The notes under the pieces were generated by a model. That model saw nothing but the letters and a program-made list of their open reading frames with translations, searched no databases and was not told where the DNA came from. A program made the translations under genes and the position numbers. A stretch of DNA of 64,000 nt. Source: Silanimonas sp044377035 (GTDB lineage Bacteria > Pseudomonadota > Gammaproteobacteria > Xanthomonadales > Xanthomonadaceae). The first letter of the stretch is position 1, and the number at the start of each line of letters is the position of its first letter. The stretch covers positions 101,411 to 165,410 of the forward strand of contig NZ_JBILJW010000004.1 in assembly GCF_044377035.1 (NCBI RefSeq), given 5' to 3'. This document shows positions 41,232 through 52,622 of this stretch, one piece after another.

Positions 41232-41802
41232 GGCGGCGCTCCTCGAAGGCGGTGATGGCGGCGTCCTGGGCCAGCAGGTAGCCCAGCTCGTCGACGCCCT
41301 CGAGCAGGCAGGTCTGGGCGAAGGCGTCGATGGGGAACGTCACGTGCTCGCCGTCGGGCCAGTAGACGCGGCGCTTGGCGACATCCACCTGCAGGCGCAG
41401 GCCGGGTTGGGCCAGCAGCGTGTCGACCACGGCTTCCGGCAGAACGACCGGCAGCAGGCCGTTCTTCAGCGCGTTGTTGCGGAAGATGTCTGCGATCTCG
41501 CTGCTGATGACCACGCGGATGCCGGCGTCCAGCAGGGCCCAGGGGGCGTGCTCGCGCGAGCTGCCGCAGCCGAAGTTGCGCCCGGCGACGAGGATGCGGG
41601 CGTCGCGGTGCTCCGGGCGGTTCAGCACGAAATCGGCGCGCGGCGTGCCTTGCTCGTCGTAGCGCCAGTCGTGGAACGCGTGCCGGCCAAGACCATCGCG
41701 CGTCGTGGTGGTCAGGAAGCGCGCGGGGATGATCTGGTCGGTGTCGATGTTGGCGCGCGGCAGGCCGACGATCGGCGATTCGAGGGTGCGGAACGGATTC
41801 AT
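41221..41802 (-). CDS. leuD: 3-isopropylmalate dehydratase small subunit
   Basis: A 193-residue partner of LeuC; together they isomerise 2- to 3-isopropylmalate. NIDTDQIIPARFL and GRNFGCGSSREHAPWAL are the family signatures. The start at 41802 is set by the ATGA overlap with leuC. Confidence 0.95.
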   Translation of the reverse strand: MNPFRTLESPIVGLPRANIDTDQIIPARFLTTTTRDGLGRHAFHDWRYDEQGTPRADFVLNRPEHRDARILVAGRNFGCGSSREHAPWALLDAGIRVVISSEIADIFRNNALKNGLLPVVLPEAVVDTLLAQPGLRLQVDVAKRRVYWPDGEHVTFPIDAFAQTCLLEGVDELGYLLAQDAAITAFEERRHAA

Positions 41803-43225
41803 GCGGTGGCCTCCTCGGCGACGGCCGGCGGGGTGGCGTAGGTGCGCGGATCGGCGATACAGCCTGCGATTGCGGCGGCGGCGGCGCTGGCGGGCGAGGC
41901 GAGCACGGTGCGCGCGCCCTTGCCCTGGCGTCCTTCGAAGTTGCGGTTGCTCGTGCTCACCGCGAGCTGTCCGGGCTTCACCGTGTCGCCGTTCATGGCG
42001 ATGCACATCGAACAGCCCGGCTCGCGCCATTCCGCACCGGCCTCGCGGACCAGGCGGTCGATGCCTTCCGCCTCGGCCTCACGCTTCACGGCATCGGAGC
42101 CCGGCACCACGAGCATGCGCACGCGCGGATGCACGCGACGGCCGCGCAGCACGGCGGCCATCTCCCTCAGGTCCGAGAGGCGGCCATTGGTGCAGCTGCC
42201 GACGAAGACCACGTCCACCGGCTGGCCGGCCAGCGGCGCGCCGCCTTCGAAGCCCATGTAGGACAGCGCGCCCACGGTCTCCGGCGCGGCCTTCGGCAGC
42301 GCCGCATCGACCGCGACCACCTGCCCCGGGTGCGTGCCCCAGGTGAGCGTGGGGCGCACGTCGCCGGCGTCGATGCGCACTTCGGCGTCGAAGCACGCGC
42401 CCTCGTCGCTTCGCCACGCGCGCCATGCACTGGCCGCGGCCTCGAAGGCCTCACCCTGCGGCACACGCTCACGGCCGCGTAGCCATGCGATGGTGGTTTC
42501 GTCGACGGCGATCAGGCCGGCGCGGGCGCCGGCTTCGATGCTCATGTTGCACACCGTCATGCGCTCTTCCATCGACAGCGCTTCGATGGCCGTGCCGCGG
42601 TACTCGATGACCTGCCCGGTGCCGCCGGCGACGCCGATGCGACCGATGATGTGGAGGATCAGGTCCTTCGCGCTGCATCCGGCCGGCAGGCGGCCGTCGA
42701 CGGTGATCGCCAGCGTCTTGGGCTTTCGCTGCAGCAGGCATTGCGTGGCCATGACATGGCCGACTTCGCTGCTGCCGATGCCGAAGGCCAGCGAACCAAA
42801 GGCGCCGTGCGTGGCCGTGTGGCTGTCGCCGCAGACGATGGTCATGCCCGGTTGCGTCAGGCCCAGCTCAGGGCCGACCACGTGGACGATGCCGCGCTTG
42901 CCGCTGTCCCAGTCGAACAGCTCGATGCCTTGCGCTTTGCAGTTCGCACGCAAGGCCTCCACCTGCGCTTCGGCCTGCGGGGTGATGTAGGCGAGGTGGC
43001 CCGAGGCATCGGCGGCCGTCGTCGGTGTGCTGTGGTCCAGCGTGGCCTTGTGGCGTTCCGGGCGGCGCACCTTCAGGCCGCGGGCCGAGAGTTCGGTGAA
43101 GGCCTGGGGGCTGGTCACCTCGTGCAGCAGGTGCAGGTCGATGTAGAGGATGGCCGGCGCGCGCTCGCTTTCCTCGCGGACGCAATGCGCGTCCCACAAC
43201 TTTTCGAACAGGGTGCGCGGCGTGC

Positions 43226-43229
<4 letters not shown>
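41799..43229 (-). CDS. leuC: 3-isopropylmalate dehydratase large subunit
   Basis: A 476-residue aconitase-family subunit carrying the [4Fe-4S] cluster. Cysteine ligands lie in VGSCTNGRL and PGCSMCIAMN; CGDSHTATHGAFG is intact. The start at 43229 is fixed by the ATGA overlap with leuA. Confidence 0.95.
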
Positions 43230-44796
<1,567 letters not shown>

Positions 44797-44800
<4 letters not shown>

Positions 44801-45939
44801 GGCAGGGATCCTTCAGGGGTCTTGGAGAAAGTGGCGGCGATGCCGGGGAGGGGCACCGCCGCCGTCGCCGAACGACCAGGGGTGGCGTTGGCGAAAGCGG
44901 GGCCGGTCGCCGGTGCGACCGGCGGAAGGGCGGGGCGCGAGGCGGGCGCCTCGGCGGTGAACGGGTCGGCGGCGCGACGACGCGGTGGCCGCGGCGGGCG
45001 CGGGCGGGTATCGAGCAGCAGCTGTGCGAACACCGCGGCATCGATGTTGCCGCCGGAGACGACGGCCACCTTGCGACGGCTGGCCACGCGGCGGCCGGCC
45101 GCCAGCGCCAGCGCGCCGGCGCCTTCGGCGACGATGTGTTCTTCCAGCATCAGGCGGGCCAGCGTCTCGCGCAGCTCGGCCTCGCGGACGATGATCAGGT
45201 CGTCGAGCAAGCGCGAGAGGATTTCGCGCGTCAGCGTTCCGGCTTCGGCGACACGGGTGCCGTCGGCCAGCGTGGCTTTCGGTGCGATCGGCGAGGCATC
45301 GCCCTTCAAGGCGCGGGCCATCGCATCCACGCCTTCGACCTGCGCGCCGATGATGCGCACGCCCTGCGACTTCAGCGCGAGCGCCACGCCGGCCGCGAGG
45401 CCGCCGCCGCCGATCGGCACCAGCACCGCTTCGGGCGCGTGCGCGGCGAGTTCGATGCCCAGCGTGCCCTGGCCGGCGATGACGTCCGGATCATCGAAGG
45501 CAGAGAGGTAGCGGAAGCCGTGCTGCTCGGCCAGCTGCAGCGCGTGGGCCTTGGCTTCGTCGTAGGTCTGGCCGCTCTGGCGCACGGTCGCGCCGAGGAA
45601 GGCCACGCCCTGCGCCTTCACGACGGGCGCGGTCACCGGCATGACGGTGATGACCGGCACCTTCAACTCGCGCGCCGCCCAAGCCAGGCCCATCGCGTGG
45701 TTGCCGGCCGAGGCGGTGATCACCGTGCGGCGATCACCGCGTTCGCGGGCCGCCAGCAGCGCGTTCAACGCGCCGCGCACTTTGTAGGCGCCGGTCCGCT
45801 GCAGGTTCTCCAGCTTCAGCCAGCAGCCGAAGCGCTCGGCGTAATGCAGCGGCGTCGGCGGCAGGTAGCGCCGCAGGCGCGCGCTGGCCGCCAGCACGTC
45901 GCTGGCGGTCACGTCGGCGCGGGCGGCGTCCAGCGGCAT
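44797..45939 (-). CDS. ilvA: Threonine ammonia-lyase, short form without ACT domain
   Basis: A 380-residue PLP enzyme making 2-oxobutyrate from threonine for isoleucine synthesis. The Schiff-base Lys53 lies in LQRTGAYKVRGA, the glycine loop is PIGGGGLAAG, and SAGNHAMGLA is intact. The C-terminal ACT/regulatory domains of biosynthetic IlvA are missing; instead there is a Pro/Ala-rich tail of about 55 residues (from 325). By sequence type it resembles the catabolic form (TdcB), but the operon position argues for a role in isoleucine synthesis. It shares one base with ilvE (TGATG). Confidence 0.9.
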
Positions 45940-46802
45940 CAGACCCTCGTCAGCCAGTGACGGGCCGCTTCACTGCGGCCACGGACGATGTCGGCATAGC
46001 GGGTGGACAGCGCATCGCCGAAGGGCGAGCCGGCGAACACGCGCTCGTCGATGGCCTCGACCCGCGCGATCTCGGCCGAGGTGCCGGTCAGGAACACTTC
46101 GTCAGCGGCCTTCAGTTCCTCGATCCGCACCGGGCGCGATTCGGCGCCGGTGAGCTGGATCACGGTGTCGCGGGTGATGCCGGGCAGGGCGTCGCCGTGC
46201 TCGACGGCGGTGACGTGGCCATCTTTCACCATGAACACGTTCTCGCCGGTGCACTCCACGACGAAGCCGCCATCGTCGACGAACAGCGCCTCGCCGAAGC
46301 CGCGCTGGGTGGCTTCGCGCTTGGCCAGGATCGAGTTCACGTAGTTGCCGCAGAGCTTCAGCGGCGGCAGCGCCTTGGCCGGGTTGCGGCGGAAGGACGA
46401 GACCGTGAGACGGACGCGGTGCGTGCCCAGATGCGAGGTCCACGGCAGGGTGGCCACCATCAAGCGCTCGGAGAGCTTGTCGACGTCCAGGCCCAGCCCG
46501 CCCGCGTTGAACCACAGCAGCGGCCGGATGTAAGCGTCGCGGTGGCCGTTGGCGCGCAGCGTGGCCAGAACGGCTTCAGTGGCCTGCGACACGTCGAACT
46601 TCATGCCGAGCGCCTCGGCGCCCTTGCGCATGCGCTCCAGATGCTCGGGCAGGCGGAACACCGCCGCACCGCCGTCGTCGGTGGCATAGCTGCGGATGCC
46701 TTCGAACACGCCCGTGCCGTAGTGCAGCGCGTGGCTGGTCAGCGGAACGCTGAAGGCTTCGGCCTCGGCGATCTCGCCGTCGCAGAACTGCATCAGCGAC
46801 AT
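45939..46802 (-). CDS. ilvE: Branched-chain amino acid aminotransferase
   Basis: A 287-residue class IV aminotransferase performing the last step of valine, leucine and isoleucine synthesis. HALHYGTGVFEGIRSY, LKLCGNYVNSILAKREA (Schiff-base Lys in this region), FVVECTGENVFMV and EVFLTGTSAEI are present. The start at 46802 (MSLMQFCDG) overlaps ilvM by 10 bases; an in-frame start further 5' would cover all of ilvM's 3' half. Confidence 0.92.
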   Translation of the reverse strand: MSLMQFCDGEIAEAEAFSVPLTSHALHYGTGVFEGIRSYATDDGGAAVFRLPEHLERMRKGAEALGMKFDVSQATEAVLATLRANGHRDAYIRPLLWFNAGGLGLDVDKLSERLMVATLPWTSHLGTHRVRLTVSSFRRNPAKALPPLKLCGNYVNSILAKREATQRGFGEALFVDDGGFVVECTGENVFMVKDGHVTAVEHGDALPGITRDTVIQLTGAESRPVRIEELKAADEVFLTGTSAEIARVEAIDERVFAGSPFGDALSTRYADIVRGRSEAARHWLTRV

Positions 46803-47029
46803 GGCGCCACCTCCACCGCAAGGCAGTCGTGCAGCTTGTCGAGCTGCGACTTCAGGCCGTGCGCCGAGCGCTCGCTCTCCACCTTCATGGACAGCGTCCA
46901 CGCCGTGGCGCGGGGGTCGGTCTCGGCCTGCATCGACAGCGGCCAGTAGCCGCGGCGCTGGGCAGTGCCCAGCACGCGGGCCAGCGCGCCTTCGCTCTGG
47001 CGCAGGGTCACGTCAAGTTGGTAGTGCAT
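46793..47029 (-). CDS. ilvM: Acetolactate synthase small subunit (IlvM-like ACT protein)
   Basis: A 78-residue single ACT domain (MHYQLDVTLRQSEGALARVLGTAQRRGYW), matching the short regulatory subunit IlvM rather than the longer IlvN/IlvH. It controls activity and feedback of the adjacent large subunit. The start at 47029 overlaps the end of ilvG by 17 bases. Confidence 0.88.
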   Translation of the reverse strand: MHYQLDVTLRQSEGALARVLGTAQRRGYWPLSMQAETDPRATAWTLSMKVESERSAHGLKSQLDKLHDCLAVEVAPCR

Positions 47030-48722
47030 GGACGAACTCCTTGCTCTCGTCATGGGCGACGGCCTCGGCCTGCGCCGGGGCATCGAGCATTTCGGTATTG
47101 GATTTGTTGGGCGGCACCAGCGGCCACACGTTGGCCTTCTGGTCGATGGCGACGTGCAGGAAGGCCGGGCCGTCGATGCCGAGGAATTCGGCGAGCGTGG
47201 CTTCTTGGTCGGCACGGGCGTCCAAGCGCATCGCGGGGATGCGGTAGGCCTGTGCGATCAGCCCGAAGTCCGGGTTGTCCGACAGATCGACGGCGGAGTA
47301 GCGCTCCTGGAAGAACAGCTCCTGCCACTGCCGCACCATGCCCAGCGCTTGGTTGTCGAGCAGCACGATCTTGATCGGCAGGCGCTCGCGCGCGACGGTG
47401 GCCAGTTCCTGGATGTTCATCTGGATGCTGCCGTCGCCGCTGACGCACACGACGGTGGCGCCGGGGTTCGACAGCTGTGCACCGATCGCTGCCGGCAGGC
47501 CGAAGCCCATCGTCCCGAGGCCTGCGCTGCTCAGATGATGCGTCGGGTCCTTGAAGCCCCAATGCTGTGCCACCCACATCTGGTGCTGGCCCACGTCGCA
47601 GGCCACGATCGCGTCGGGCGCCAGCTCCGAGATGCGCTTCAGCAGGGCCGGGGCGTAGATGTCGGTGCCCGGCGCGTCGTAGCGGGCGGCGTGCTTGTGC
47701 ACGCGGTCCGCGCACAGGGTGCGCCACTCGTCGCAGCGGCTGATCGCGGCGCACAGCGCGTTCAGGCTGTTGTCGATGCGGCCATGCACCGAGACGTCCG
47801 CACGGCGCAGCTTGTTGATCTCGCCCAGGTCCGCGTCGAGGTGGATCACCTTGGCGTGCGGGGCGAACTCGGCCAGCTTGCCGGTGGCGCGGTCGTCGAA
47901 GCGGGCGCCGACCACGATCAGCAAATCGCTTTCCTGCACGGCCAGGTTCGCCGCGCGCGAGCCGTGCATGCCCAGCATGCCGAGGAACAGCGGGTGGTCG
48001 AAGGGCAGGGCACCCAGGCCGCGCAGCGTCAGCACGGTCGGCATCTTCGTGGCGGCGATGAAGCGGCGGAAAGCCTTCGTCGCATCGGCGATGGCGATGC
48101 CGCCTCCCCCGTACACCACCGGCTTCTTCGAGCGCGCGATCAGGGCCAGCGCTTCCACCAGTCCCACCGGCACGGCGTTCACCACCGGCGGGCTGATCAG
48201 CGGTGCGGGCGCCGGCAGGTGGTCGGCCTTCGCCAGCTGCACGTCCTTCGGCAGGTCGATCAGCACCGGGCCGGGGCGCCCGCTGCGCGCCAGATGGAAG
48301 GCCTCGTGCAGCACGGCCGGCAATTCATCGACCGAGCGCGGCAAGTAGCTGTGCTTGACGATCGGCAGGGTCATGCCGAACACGTCGAGTTCCTGGAAGG
48401 CGTCGGTGCCCATCAGGTGCGTCGGCACCTGCCCGGTGATGCAGACCATCGGCACCGAATCCAGCAGCGCGTCGGCGATGCCGGTGACGAGGTTCGACGC
48501 GCCGGGCCCAGAGGTCGCGACGCAGACACCGACGCGCCCGCTGTGGCGCGCGTAGCCGTTCGCGGCCAGCGCGGCGGCCTGCTCATGGCGCACCAGCACG
48601 TGCTTCATCGTGCTGCCGAGCAGGGCGTCGTAGAAGGGCATGATGCAGCCGCCCGGATAGCCGAAGAGGGTGTCGACCTCTTCGGCCTCGAGCGCCTTCA
48701 CCAGCCACTCGGCTCCGTTCAT
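47013..48722 (-). CDS. ilvG: Acetolactate synthase large subunit
   Basis: A 569-residue ThDP-dependent enzyme making acetolactate or acetohydroxybutyrate. The catalytic Glu47 is in LVRHEQAAA, the ThDP/Mg site is VCVSGDGSIQMNIQELATV, and FAD-binding region GMLGMHGSRAANLAVQESDLL is intact. The start at 48722 is fixed by ATGA overlap with ilvC. Confidence 0.94.
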   Translation of the reverse strand: MNGAEWLVKALEAEEVDTLFGYPGGCIMPFYDALLGSTMKHVLVRHEQAAALAANGYARHSGRVGVCVATSGPGASNLVTGIADALLDSVPMVCITGQVPTHLMGTDAFQELDVFGMTLPIVKHSYLPRSVDELPAVLHEAFHLARSGRPGPVLIDLPKDVQLAKADHLPAPAPLISPPVVNAVPVGLVEALALIARSKKPVVYGGGGIAIADATKAFRRFIAATKMPTVLTLRGLGALPFDHPLFLGMLGMHGSRAANLAVQESDLLIVVGARFDDRATGKLAEFAPHAKVIHLDADLGEINKLRRADVSVHGRIDNSLNALCAAISRCDEWRTLCADRVHKHAARYDAPGTDIYAPALLKRISELAPDAIVACDVGQHQMWVAQHWGFKDPTHHLSSAGLGTMGFGLPAAIGAQLSNPGATVVCVSGDGSIQMNIQELATVARERLPIKIVLLDNQALGMVRQWQELFFQERYSAVDLSDNPDFGLIAQAYRIPAMRLDARADQEATLAEFLGIDGPAFLHVAIDQKANVWPLVPPNKSNTEMLDAPAQAEAVAHDESKEFVHALPT

Positions 48723-49768
48723 GCACCGGCCTCGGCGGGGGTCGCCTGCGGGGTGGTGGTGGTCGACGGATTCGCCGGGGCTTCGCCGCGCGGATTCAGC
48801 CACGGCATGCCGGCGCGCAGTTTGCGGCCGACGGCCTCGATCGGGTGCTCCAGATCGGCCTGCTTCAGTGCGCGGTAGTTCGGGTTGCCGGCGCGGTACT
48901 CGGCGATCCACTCGCGGGCGAAGCGGCCGTCCTGGATCTCGGCCAGCACGCGCTTCATCTGCGTGCGGGTGTGCTCGTCCACCACGTACGGGCCGCGCGT
49001 CAGGTCGCCGTACTGGGCGGTCTCGCTGATGAAGCGGTGCATCTGAGTGACGCCGCCTTCGTACAGCAGGTCGACGATCAGCTTCAGCTCGTGCAGGCAC
49101 TCGTAGTAGGCGATCTCGGGCTGGTAGCCGGCTTCGACCAGCGTCTCCCAGCCGGCCATCACCAGCTTGGTGGCGCCGCCGCACAGCACGGCCTGCTCGC
49201 CGAACAGGTCGGTCTCGGTCTCTTCCTTGAAGGTAGTCTTGATCGGCTGCGCGCGACCGCCGCCGATCCCCGAGCAATACGCCAGCGCGATCGTCTCGGC
49301 CGACCCGCTCTGGTCCTGGTGCACTGCGTAAACGCTCGGAACGCCGCGGCCGATCTCGAATTCGCGGCGCACCAGCGCGCCCGGGCCCTTCGGCGCCACC
49401 AGCACGACGTCGATGTCGTGGCGCGGGTTGATCTGGCCGTAGTGCACGTTGAAGCCGTGGGCGAACAGCAGGCAGGCGCCGGCCTTCAGGTTCGGCGCGA
49501 TGTGCTGCTGGTACAGCTGCGGCTGGACCATGTCGGGCGTCAGCACGGCGACGACATCGGCGGCGCGCACGGCGTCGGCGGGCTCGCGCACTTCGAAACC
49601 GTCGGCCTTCGCCTTCGCTTCGGTGGGGCCGCCGGCGCGCAGGCCGACGATGACGCGGACGCCGGAGTCGCGCAGGTTCTTGGCGTGGGCGGTGCCTTGG
49701 CTGCCGTAGCCGATGACGGCGACGGTGCGGTGTTCCAGGGCGGCGGGCGTGGTGATGGCAGTGGTCAT
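48719..49768 (-). CDS. ilvC: Ketol-acid reductoisomerase
   Basis: A 349-residue class I enzyme using NAD(P)H and Mg. VIGYGSQGTAHAKNLRDSG binds the cofactor; APKGPGALVRREF, LFGEQAVLCGG and the helical domain are present. A Thr/Pro/Ala tail (about 330-349) is extra. AAGGACC lies 6 bases before the start. It begins 75 bases after ilvD; this is the only sizeable gap in the operon and contains no evident terminator. Confidence 0.95.
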   Translation of the reverse strand: MTTAITTPAALEHRTVAVIGYGSQGTAHAKNLRDSGVRVIVGLRAGGPTEAKAKADGFEVREPADAVRAADVVAVLTPDMVQPQLYQQHIAPNLKAGACLLFAHGFNVHYGQINPRHDIDVVLVAPKGPGALVRREFEIGRGVPSVYAVHQDQSGSAETIALAYCSGIGGGRAQPIKTTFKEETETDLFGEQAVLCGGATKLVMAGWETLVEAGYQPEIAYYECLHELKLIVDLLYEGGVTQMHRFISETAQYGDLTRGPYVVDEHTRTQMKRVLAEIQDGRFAREWIAEYRAGNPNYRALKQADLEHPIEAVGRKLRAGMPWLNPRGEAPANPSTTTTPQATPAEAGA

Positions 49769-49843
49769 GGCGAGGTCCTTGGGAAGAAACGTTGGGAAGG
49801 GCGGAAGGAGGAATGCAGAGGCGAGGGAGAGGGCGTTGGAGTG

Positions 49844-51499
49844 CTAACCGGTGGTGATCGCCCCGCGGCTGGCGGAGGCGACGCTGCGGGCGTACTTGGC
49901 CAGCGCGCCGTGGCGCACGCGCGGTTCGATGTGGGCGGGTTCGCGGGCGCTGAGGTCGGCGTCGGTGCGGATCTCGCGGGCGTCGACGTCGATCACCACG
50001 CGGTCGCCGTCGCGCAGCTGCGCGAGCGGGCCGCCGCGCGCGGCCTCGGGGCTGATATGGCCGACCATGAAGCCGTGGGTCGCGCCGCTGAAGCGACCGT
50101 CGGTGATCAGTGCGACGTCATTGCCGAGGCCCTGGCCCACCAGCGCGGCGGTGACGGCCAGCATCTCGCGCATGCCGGGGCCGCCGGCCGGGCCCTCGAA
50201 GCGGATCACGACCACGTCGCCCGGCTGGATGGCGCGCGCCTGCACGGCGGCGAAGGCGGCGTCCTCGGAATCGAACACGCGCGCCGGGCCCTCGTGGCGA
50301 CGGTGCTTCGCCGGCAGCTTGCAGATGCAGCCTTCGGGCGCGAGGTTGCCGTACAGCACCGAGTAGCCGCCATGCGGCTTGAGCGGCGACGCGAAGCCCG
50401 GCACCACCTCGGCGGGCGTGATGTCGCCGGCCTCGGGCGGGTTCGCCATCGCCGCGTCCACGGCCGCGAACAGCGTCTGGCCGGTCATCGTCGGCGTGTC
50501 GGTGATGCGGCCGGCGGCGCGCAACTCGTCCAGCACGCGCGCCGTGCCGCCGGCGGCATGCAGCTCCACCGCGGTGAAGCGGCCGCCGGGTTTCAGGTCG
50601 GCGATCACCGGCGTACGCGATGCGGCCTCGAATTCCTCCAGCGGGAAGGGCACGCCGGCTTCATGGGCGATGGCCAGCAGGTGCAGCACGGCATTGGTCG
50701 AACCGGCCGTCGCGGCCACGGTGATGGCGGCATTGCGCAGGGCCTGTGCGGTGATCGCTTCGCGCGGGCGGCGGCCGGCACGCAGGGCATCCATCGCGAA
50801 CGCCCCGCAGCGGAACGCGGCCGTGCGCTTCGCCGGGTCGGTGGCCGGGATGTCGTTCAGGCCCATGGGCGACAGGCCCAGCGTCGTCAGCACCATGGCC
50901 ATGGTGTTGGCGGTGAACTGGCCGCCGCAGGCGCCGGCGCCCGGGCAGGCGCGGCGTTCGATCTCGCCCAGCTCGGCGTCATCGATGCGTCCGGCTGCAT
51001 GCGCCCCGACCGCTTCGAAGACCTCCTGCACGGTGATCTTCTTCGCCTTGCACACGCCCGGCTGGATCGTGCCGCCGTAGAGCACCACGCCCGGGATGTC
51101 CATGCGGCCCAGCGCCATCGCCGCCGCCGGGATGGTCTTGTCGCAGCCCACCAGCAGCACGACCGCGTCGAGGCAGTGCCCGGTCACCGCCAGTTCGATC
51201 GAATCGGCGATCACCTCGCGCGAGGGCAGCGAGGCGCGCATGCCCGTGGTGCCCATGGCGATGCCGTCGGTGACGGCGATGGTGTTGAACTCGACCGGCG
51301 TGCCGCCCGCGGCCTGGATGCCCTCGCGGGCCGATTGCGCCAGTTCGCGCAGCGTCAGGTTGCAGGGCGAGATGTCCGACCACGTGTGCACCACGCCGAC
51401 CAGCGGCTTGGCGATGTCGGCGTCGGACAGGCCGGTGGCACGCAGCATGGCGCGAGCGGGAGCGCGGGACGGGCCGGATTTGATCTGATCGGAATTCAC
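49844..51499 (-). CDS. ilvD: Dihydroxy-acid dehydratase
   Basis: A 551-residue Fe-S enzyme removing water from the dihydroxy acids of the valine/isoleucine pathway. Cluster-ligand regions SDISPCNLTL, VGCDKTIPAAAMA and RACPGAGACGGQFTANTMA are intact, as is DGRFSGATHGFMVGH near the C-terminus. It is the first structural gene after the attenuator, starting 47 bases beyond the terminator hairpin. Confidence 0.96.
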   Translation of the reverse strand: MNSDQIKSGPSRAPARAMLRATGLSDADIAKPLVGVVHTWSDISPCNLTLRELAQSAREGIQAAGGTPVEFNTIAVTDGIAMGTTGMRASLPSREVIADSIELAVTGHCLDAVVLLVGCDKTIPAAAMALGRMDIPGVVLYGGTIQPGVCKAKKITVQEVFEAVGAHAAGRIDDAELGEIERRACPGAGACGGQFTANTMAMVLTTLGLSPMGLNDIPATDPAKRTAAFRCGAFAMDALRAGRRPREAITAQALRNAAITVAATAGSTNAVLHLLAIAHEAGVPFPLEEFEAASRTPVIADLKPGGRFTAVELHAAGGTARVLDELRAAGRITDTPTMTGQTLFAAVDAAMANPPEAGDITPAEVVPGFASPLKPHGGYSVLYGNLAPEGCICKLPAKHRRHEGPARVFDSEDAAFAAVQARAIQPGDVVVIRFEGPAGGPGMREMLAVTAALVGQGLGNDVALITDGRFSGATHGFMVGHISPEAARGGPLAQLRDGDRVVIDVDAREIRTDADLSAREPAHIEPRVRHGALAKYARSVASASRGAITTG

Positions 51500-51545
51500 G
51501 GGGATGCGGGCGATTTCGAGGCTTCGGGGATTTTTCGAAGGCCCT

Positions 51546-51590
51546 GAAACGCGAAACCCCGCACCGTTGCCGGTGCGGGGTTTTCGTTTC
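51546..51590 (-). terminator. Attenuator terminator of the ilv-leu operon
   Basis: On the minus strand segment 3 (51583-51571) and segment 4 (51566-51554) form a perfect 13-bp stem around a 4-base loop. Outer GAAAC/GTTTC pairs extend it to 51546-51590. TTTCGCGTTT follows the core stem. Two upstream segments provide the alternatives: segment 2 (51633-51624, CCGGTGCGGG) is exactly complementary to CCCGCACCGG of segment 3, forming an antiterminator. Segment 1 (51683-51676, CCCCGCAC) pairs with GTGCGGG of segment 2. This is the full four-segment logic of translation-coupled attenuation. Confidence 0.9.
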
Positions 51591-51613
51591 GGACCTTGTT
51601 GTTGCGTTCTAGG

Positions 51614-51769
51614 TCACGTCGATCCCGCACCGGTTAGGGGGCTAATAAGAAGGACGACGACAACAACCGCGATAAGTGCGGGGACAACCGCGACAATCGC
51701 GACGTCACGAACCGCGGCCGGAAGGGCCGAGGTGGTGCGCGCAGCGAAGGTCGGGGTGGTGAAGTTCAT
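51614..51769 (-). CDS. ilvL: ilv operon leader peptide
   Basis: A 51-residue ORF (ATG at 51769, TGA at 51614) between the promoter and ilvD. It begins MNFTTPTFAARTT and holds residues 23-42 VAIVAVVPALIAVVVVVLLI, with five consecutive Val codons followed by Leu-Leu-Ile. These are the regulatory codons expected when valine, leucine and isoleucine together control the downstream genes. Stalling within codons 35-42 would mask segment 1 (codons 29-32) and favour the antiterminator. The sequence of such leaders is otherwise unconserved, so composition, position and matching RNA segments are the evidence. Confidence 0.9.
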   Translation of the reverse strand: MNFTTPTFAARTTSALPAAVRDVAIVAVVPALIAVVVVVLLISPLTGAGST

Positions 51770-51777
51770 GGACCCGA

Positions 51778-51806
51778 CAAAACCACGGGCATTTCGGCGC
51801 TGTCAA
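51778..51806 (-). promoter_or_regulatory. Candidate promoter of the ilv-leu operon
   Basis: On the minus strand a perfect -35 TTGACA (51806-51801) is followed after 17 bases by GTTTTG (51783-51778). The -10 is poor, and transcription from it would start almost at the leader-peptide ATG, leaving little or no 5' leader. It is the best candidate, but the true -10 may be offset. The rest of the gap up to 52018 holds no other recognisable signal. Confidence 0.45.
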
Positions 51807-52018
51807 CACTTTGTCGTGATGTGGGCCGCATTCGAGTGAAGACTCGGCGCCAAGTCATTGATCGAAATGGAGAGTTGTTGCCGATAGAACTGACGGCTCC
51901 ACCGCAGATTTCGCATCCCGATGGCCGACATGCGCGGGTTGAGTCCTGTGTCACGACCTTGTGGGCAGGGCCGCCACCATCCTTGGCCTGCCCATAAGCC
52001 CGCATCGATCGGTTCGCC

Positions 52019-52618
52019 ATGGCTCACCACCTCGCCGCCACGCACTCTCTTCCGCTGTTTCCTCTCAAGGCCGTGCTGATGCCCGGTGGGATGATGGCCT
52101 TGCGCGTCTTCGAGCCGCGTTACCTCGACATGGTCAAGCGCTGCGCACGCAAGGGCGAGAGCTTCGGCATCGCCTTGATCATCGACGGCCCGGAAGTCGG
52201 CGGCCCGGCGCACCCCGCAGAGATCGGCACCGAGGCGCGCATCGTGGACTTCCACATGCAGCCCGGAGGCATGCTCGGCATCGCGGTGGAGGGCGAGCGC
52301 CGCTTCGCCGTCGCCAGCACGGCCGCGCAGGCCGATGGCCTTGTGGTGGCCGAAGTGCGCTGGCTGCCATCCACGCCTCGCGTTGTCGTCGAGCCGCAGC
52401 ATGGGTTCCTCGTCGATCTGTTGAGGCGGATGCTCGAACGTGCCGGTGGCCCGCACGCTTACGCCGACAACGCCAGCTTCGACGACGCCGGCTGGGTCTC
52501 GTGCCGACTCGCGGAACTGCTGCCGCTCGACACCGACCAGCGCCTCCATCTGCTCGAGGAAGACGACCCCTCGCTGCGCCTCGACGCCGTGCTGCGCTGG
52601 CTGCCGCAGCTGGCTTGA
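52019..52618 (+). CDS. Lon protease substrate-binding-domain protein (stand-alone)
   Basis: A 199-residue protein consisting of the LON substrate-binding (N-terminal) domain only: LPLFPLKAVLMPGGMMALRVFEPRYLDMVKRC is the family opening, followed by FGIALI and GIAVEGERRFAV. It has no ATPase or protease part. Stand-alone members of this PF02190 family are widespread and uncharacterised in function. The ribosome-binding site is weak. Convergent with the DedA fusion; stops are 4 bases apart. Confidence 0.88.
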   Translation: MAHHLAATHSLPLFPLKAVLMPGGMMALRVFEPRYLDMVKRCARKGESFGIALIIDGPEVGGPAHPAEIGTEARIVDFHMQPGGMLGIAVEGERRFAVASTAAQADGLVVAEVRWLPSTPRVVVEPQHGFLVDLLRRMLERAGGPHAYADNASFDDAGWVSCRLAELLPLDTDQRLHLLEEDDPSLRLDAVLRWLPQLA

Positions 52619-52622
52619 GGCG

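Noticed and set aside
48845..51547. A 900-codon plus-strand frame opposite ilvC and ilvD
   Set aside because: Antisense shadow of two well-conserved enzymes; no recognisable domain.
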